NCBI GenBank assembly: GCA_018644785.1 | Contig: JABGPV010000135.1 | Span: 1 to 13,841 of the forward strand | Length of the DNA: 13,841 nt | Source of the DNA: Deltaproteobacteria bacterium | GTDB lineage: Bacteria; Desulfobacterota; DSM-4660; Desulfatiglandales; Desulfatiglandaceae | Direction of reading: 5' to 3' | Shown here: positions 12,796-13,841 of the stretch, in pieces | How positions within the stretch are numbered: the first letter of the stretch is position 1 | Layout: each line of letters starts with the position of its first letter | Made by a program: the position numbers and the translations under genes | Notes under the pieces: generated by a model | Seen by the model: the letters and a program-made list of their open reading frames with translations, nothing else | Told to the model about the DNA's origin: nothing | Databases searched by the model: none

Positions 12796-13841
12796 ATGAG
12801 CAAAACAATCCTTGTGGTCGATGATGAAACCAGCATCCTGCAATCCCTGGAGGGTATTCTTACCGATGAGGGGTTTGATGTTGCCATCGCTGAAAGCGGC
12901 CTTGAGGCGTTGGGAAAGATTGAAGAAGTGATGCCTGATCTGGTCCTGTTGGACATATGGATGTCGGGGATGGACGGGATTGAAACCCTTGAAAAAATGA
13001 AGAGCCTCTACCCGACGCTCCAGGTTATTATGATGTCGGGGCATGGAAATATCGAAACGGCCGTTAAAGCGACCAAAGTGGGGGCCTACGACTATATTGA
13101 AAAACCCCTGTCACTGGAAAAACTGCTGGTCTCCATCAATAACGCACTGGCCCATTCCCGCCTGATGGAAGAAGTTCATTTCCTGAAAGAAAAGGAAATG
13201 AAAAAACACAACATCGTGGGAAACAGCGGCGCCATTGCGGAGCTGAAAGAACAGATTCGAATTGTCGCCCCCACCAATGCCTGGGTTCTCATCTCTGGAG
13301 AGAACGGAACCGGCAAAGAGCTTGTTGCCCATACCCTTCACCGATTGAGCCGTCGGAGTCGAAATCCCATGGTCGAAGTGAACTGTGCGGCGATCCCAGA
13401 AGATCTCATCGAAAGCGAGCTCTTCGGGCACGAAAAAGGGGCCTTCACCGGGGCCTCCACCATGAGAAAGGGAAAATTCGATTCAGCCCACGAAGGGACC
13501 ATTTTCCTGGACGAAATCGGTGATATGAGTCTTAAGGCCCAGTCCAAAACCCTCCGGATTCTCCAAGAACAGAAATTTGAACGGGTTGGTGGTACAAAGA
13601 CCATTGAGGTGGATGTCCGGGTGATTGCCGCCAGCAATAAGGACCTGGAAAGGGAGATCGAAAAAGGGGCTTTCAGGGATGATCTCTATTTTCGATTAAA
13701 TGTGATTCCCATGCGGGTTCCGTCGCTGAAAAAGCGCGTGGATGACATCCCCAGCCTTGTGAAAGAATTCGTTTCGGAATTTGCTCTGAGCGCCAAGGTA
13801 GAACCCAAAGAGTTTCCATCCGAAACCTTTGAGCTCCTTCA
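12796..13841 (+). CDS. Sigma-54-dependent response regulator, NtrC/NtrX class, 5' part (runs off right edge)
   Basis: A two-component regulator that, once phosphorylated, remodels sigma-54 RNA polymerase with ATP. A receiver domain (1-118) has the acidic pair D9-D10, phospho-acceptor D53 in LVLLDIWMSGMDG, S81 and K104. SGHGNIETAVKATKVGAYDY (81-100) most resembles NtrX-type regulators. The AAA+ domain starts near 139 (IVGNSGAIAELKEQI): Walker A GENGTGKE at 168-175, sigma-54 contact loop GAFTGA at 215-220, Walker B TIFLDEIGD at 235-243 and the arginine-finger region FRDDLYFRLNV at 293-303. About 348 residues are visible; the end of the AAA+ domain and any DNA-binding helix-turn-helix are outside the window. 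GGGAGG at 12782-12787 fixes the ATG. The short gap to lpxB suggests cotranscription. The partner kinase is not seen, and the NtrX label is tentative. Confidence 0.93.
   Translation, partial: MSKTILVVDDETSILQSLEGILTDEGFDVAIAESGLEALGKIEEVMPDLVLLDIWMSGMDGIETLEKMKSLYPTLQVIMMSGHGNIETAVKATKVGAYDYIEKPLSLEKLLVSINNALAHSRLMEEVHFLKEKEMKKHNIVGNSGAIAELKEQIRIVAPTNAWVLISGENGTGKELVAHTLHRLSRRSRNPMVEVNCAAIPEDLIESELFGHEKGAFTGASTMRKGKFDSAHEGTIFLDEIGDMSLKAQSKTLRILQEQKFERVGGTKTIEVDVRVIAASNKDLEREIEKGAFRDDLYFRLNVIPMRVPSLKKRVDDIPSLVKEFVSEFALSAKVEPKEFPSETFELL

Overview
The window looks like a chromosomal envelope-biogenesis locus of a Gram-negative bacterium, most probably a deltaproteobacterium (Desulfobacterota). 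I infer this from the gene content and order (lysS, lolC/E-type permease, lolD, bamA, skp, lpxD, fabZ, lpxA, lpxI, Gfo/Idh oxidoreductase, lpxB, sigma-54 activator), the use of LpxI rather than LpxH, a single LolC/E-type permease, and a BamA with an extra N-terminal domain. No rRNA, tRNA, CRISPR array, insertion sequence or integrase is visible.

Layout. Positions 1-472 hold the 5' part of a DUF362-family gene on the minus strand, running off the left edge. A 250-base divergent intergenic region (473-722) separates it from a plus-strand train of eleven genes starting with lysS (723) and ending with lpxB (12778). A partial response regulator of the NtrC/NtrX class starts 17 bases later and runs off the right edge. 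The spacing is very tight: lolC/lolD, lolD/bamA, lpxD/fabZ, fabZ/lpxA, lpxA/lpxI and lpxI/Gfo-Idh all overlap, and no terminator-like hairpin with a U-run lies between genes. This suggests one translationally coupled operon.

How the genes work together. LolC/E with LolD releases lipoproteins from the inner membrane. BamA inserts outer-membrane barrels and Skp chaperones them across the periplasm. LpxA, LpxD, LpxI and LpxB are four of the early lipid A enzymes, and FabZ makes the acyl chains that compete for or feed the same 3-hydroxyacyl-ACP pool. The Gfo/Idh oxidoreductase is embedded in the lipid A block and may act on a lipid A sugar nucleotide. LpxC, LpxK and Kdo transferase are not in the window.

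Most unusual features. Two tandem heptanucleotide repeats are embedded in coding sequence. One (8497-8538), followed at once by a REP-like palindrome (8542-8563), sits exactly on the lpxD/fabZ junction; it supplies the LpxD C-terminus and stop codon and the Shine-Dalgarno, start codon and N-terminal extension of FabZ. The other (12129-12163), with a different unit, is translated in frame inside the LpxB linker. LpxA has lost two residues that are active-site residues in E. coli LpxA (K76 to G, H160 to Q), BamA carries a TolB-N/CsgG-like domain before its POTRA repeats and ends in Met, and lpxB lacks a normal start codon that would include its first beta strand. I do not see a complete new defence or mobile system; the locus is mainly core cell-envelope genes.
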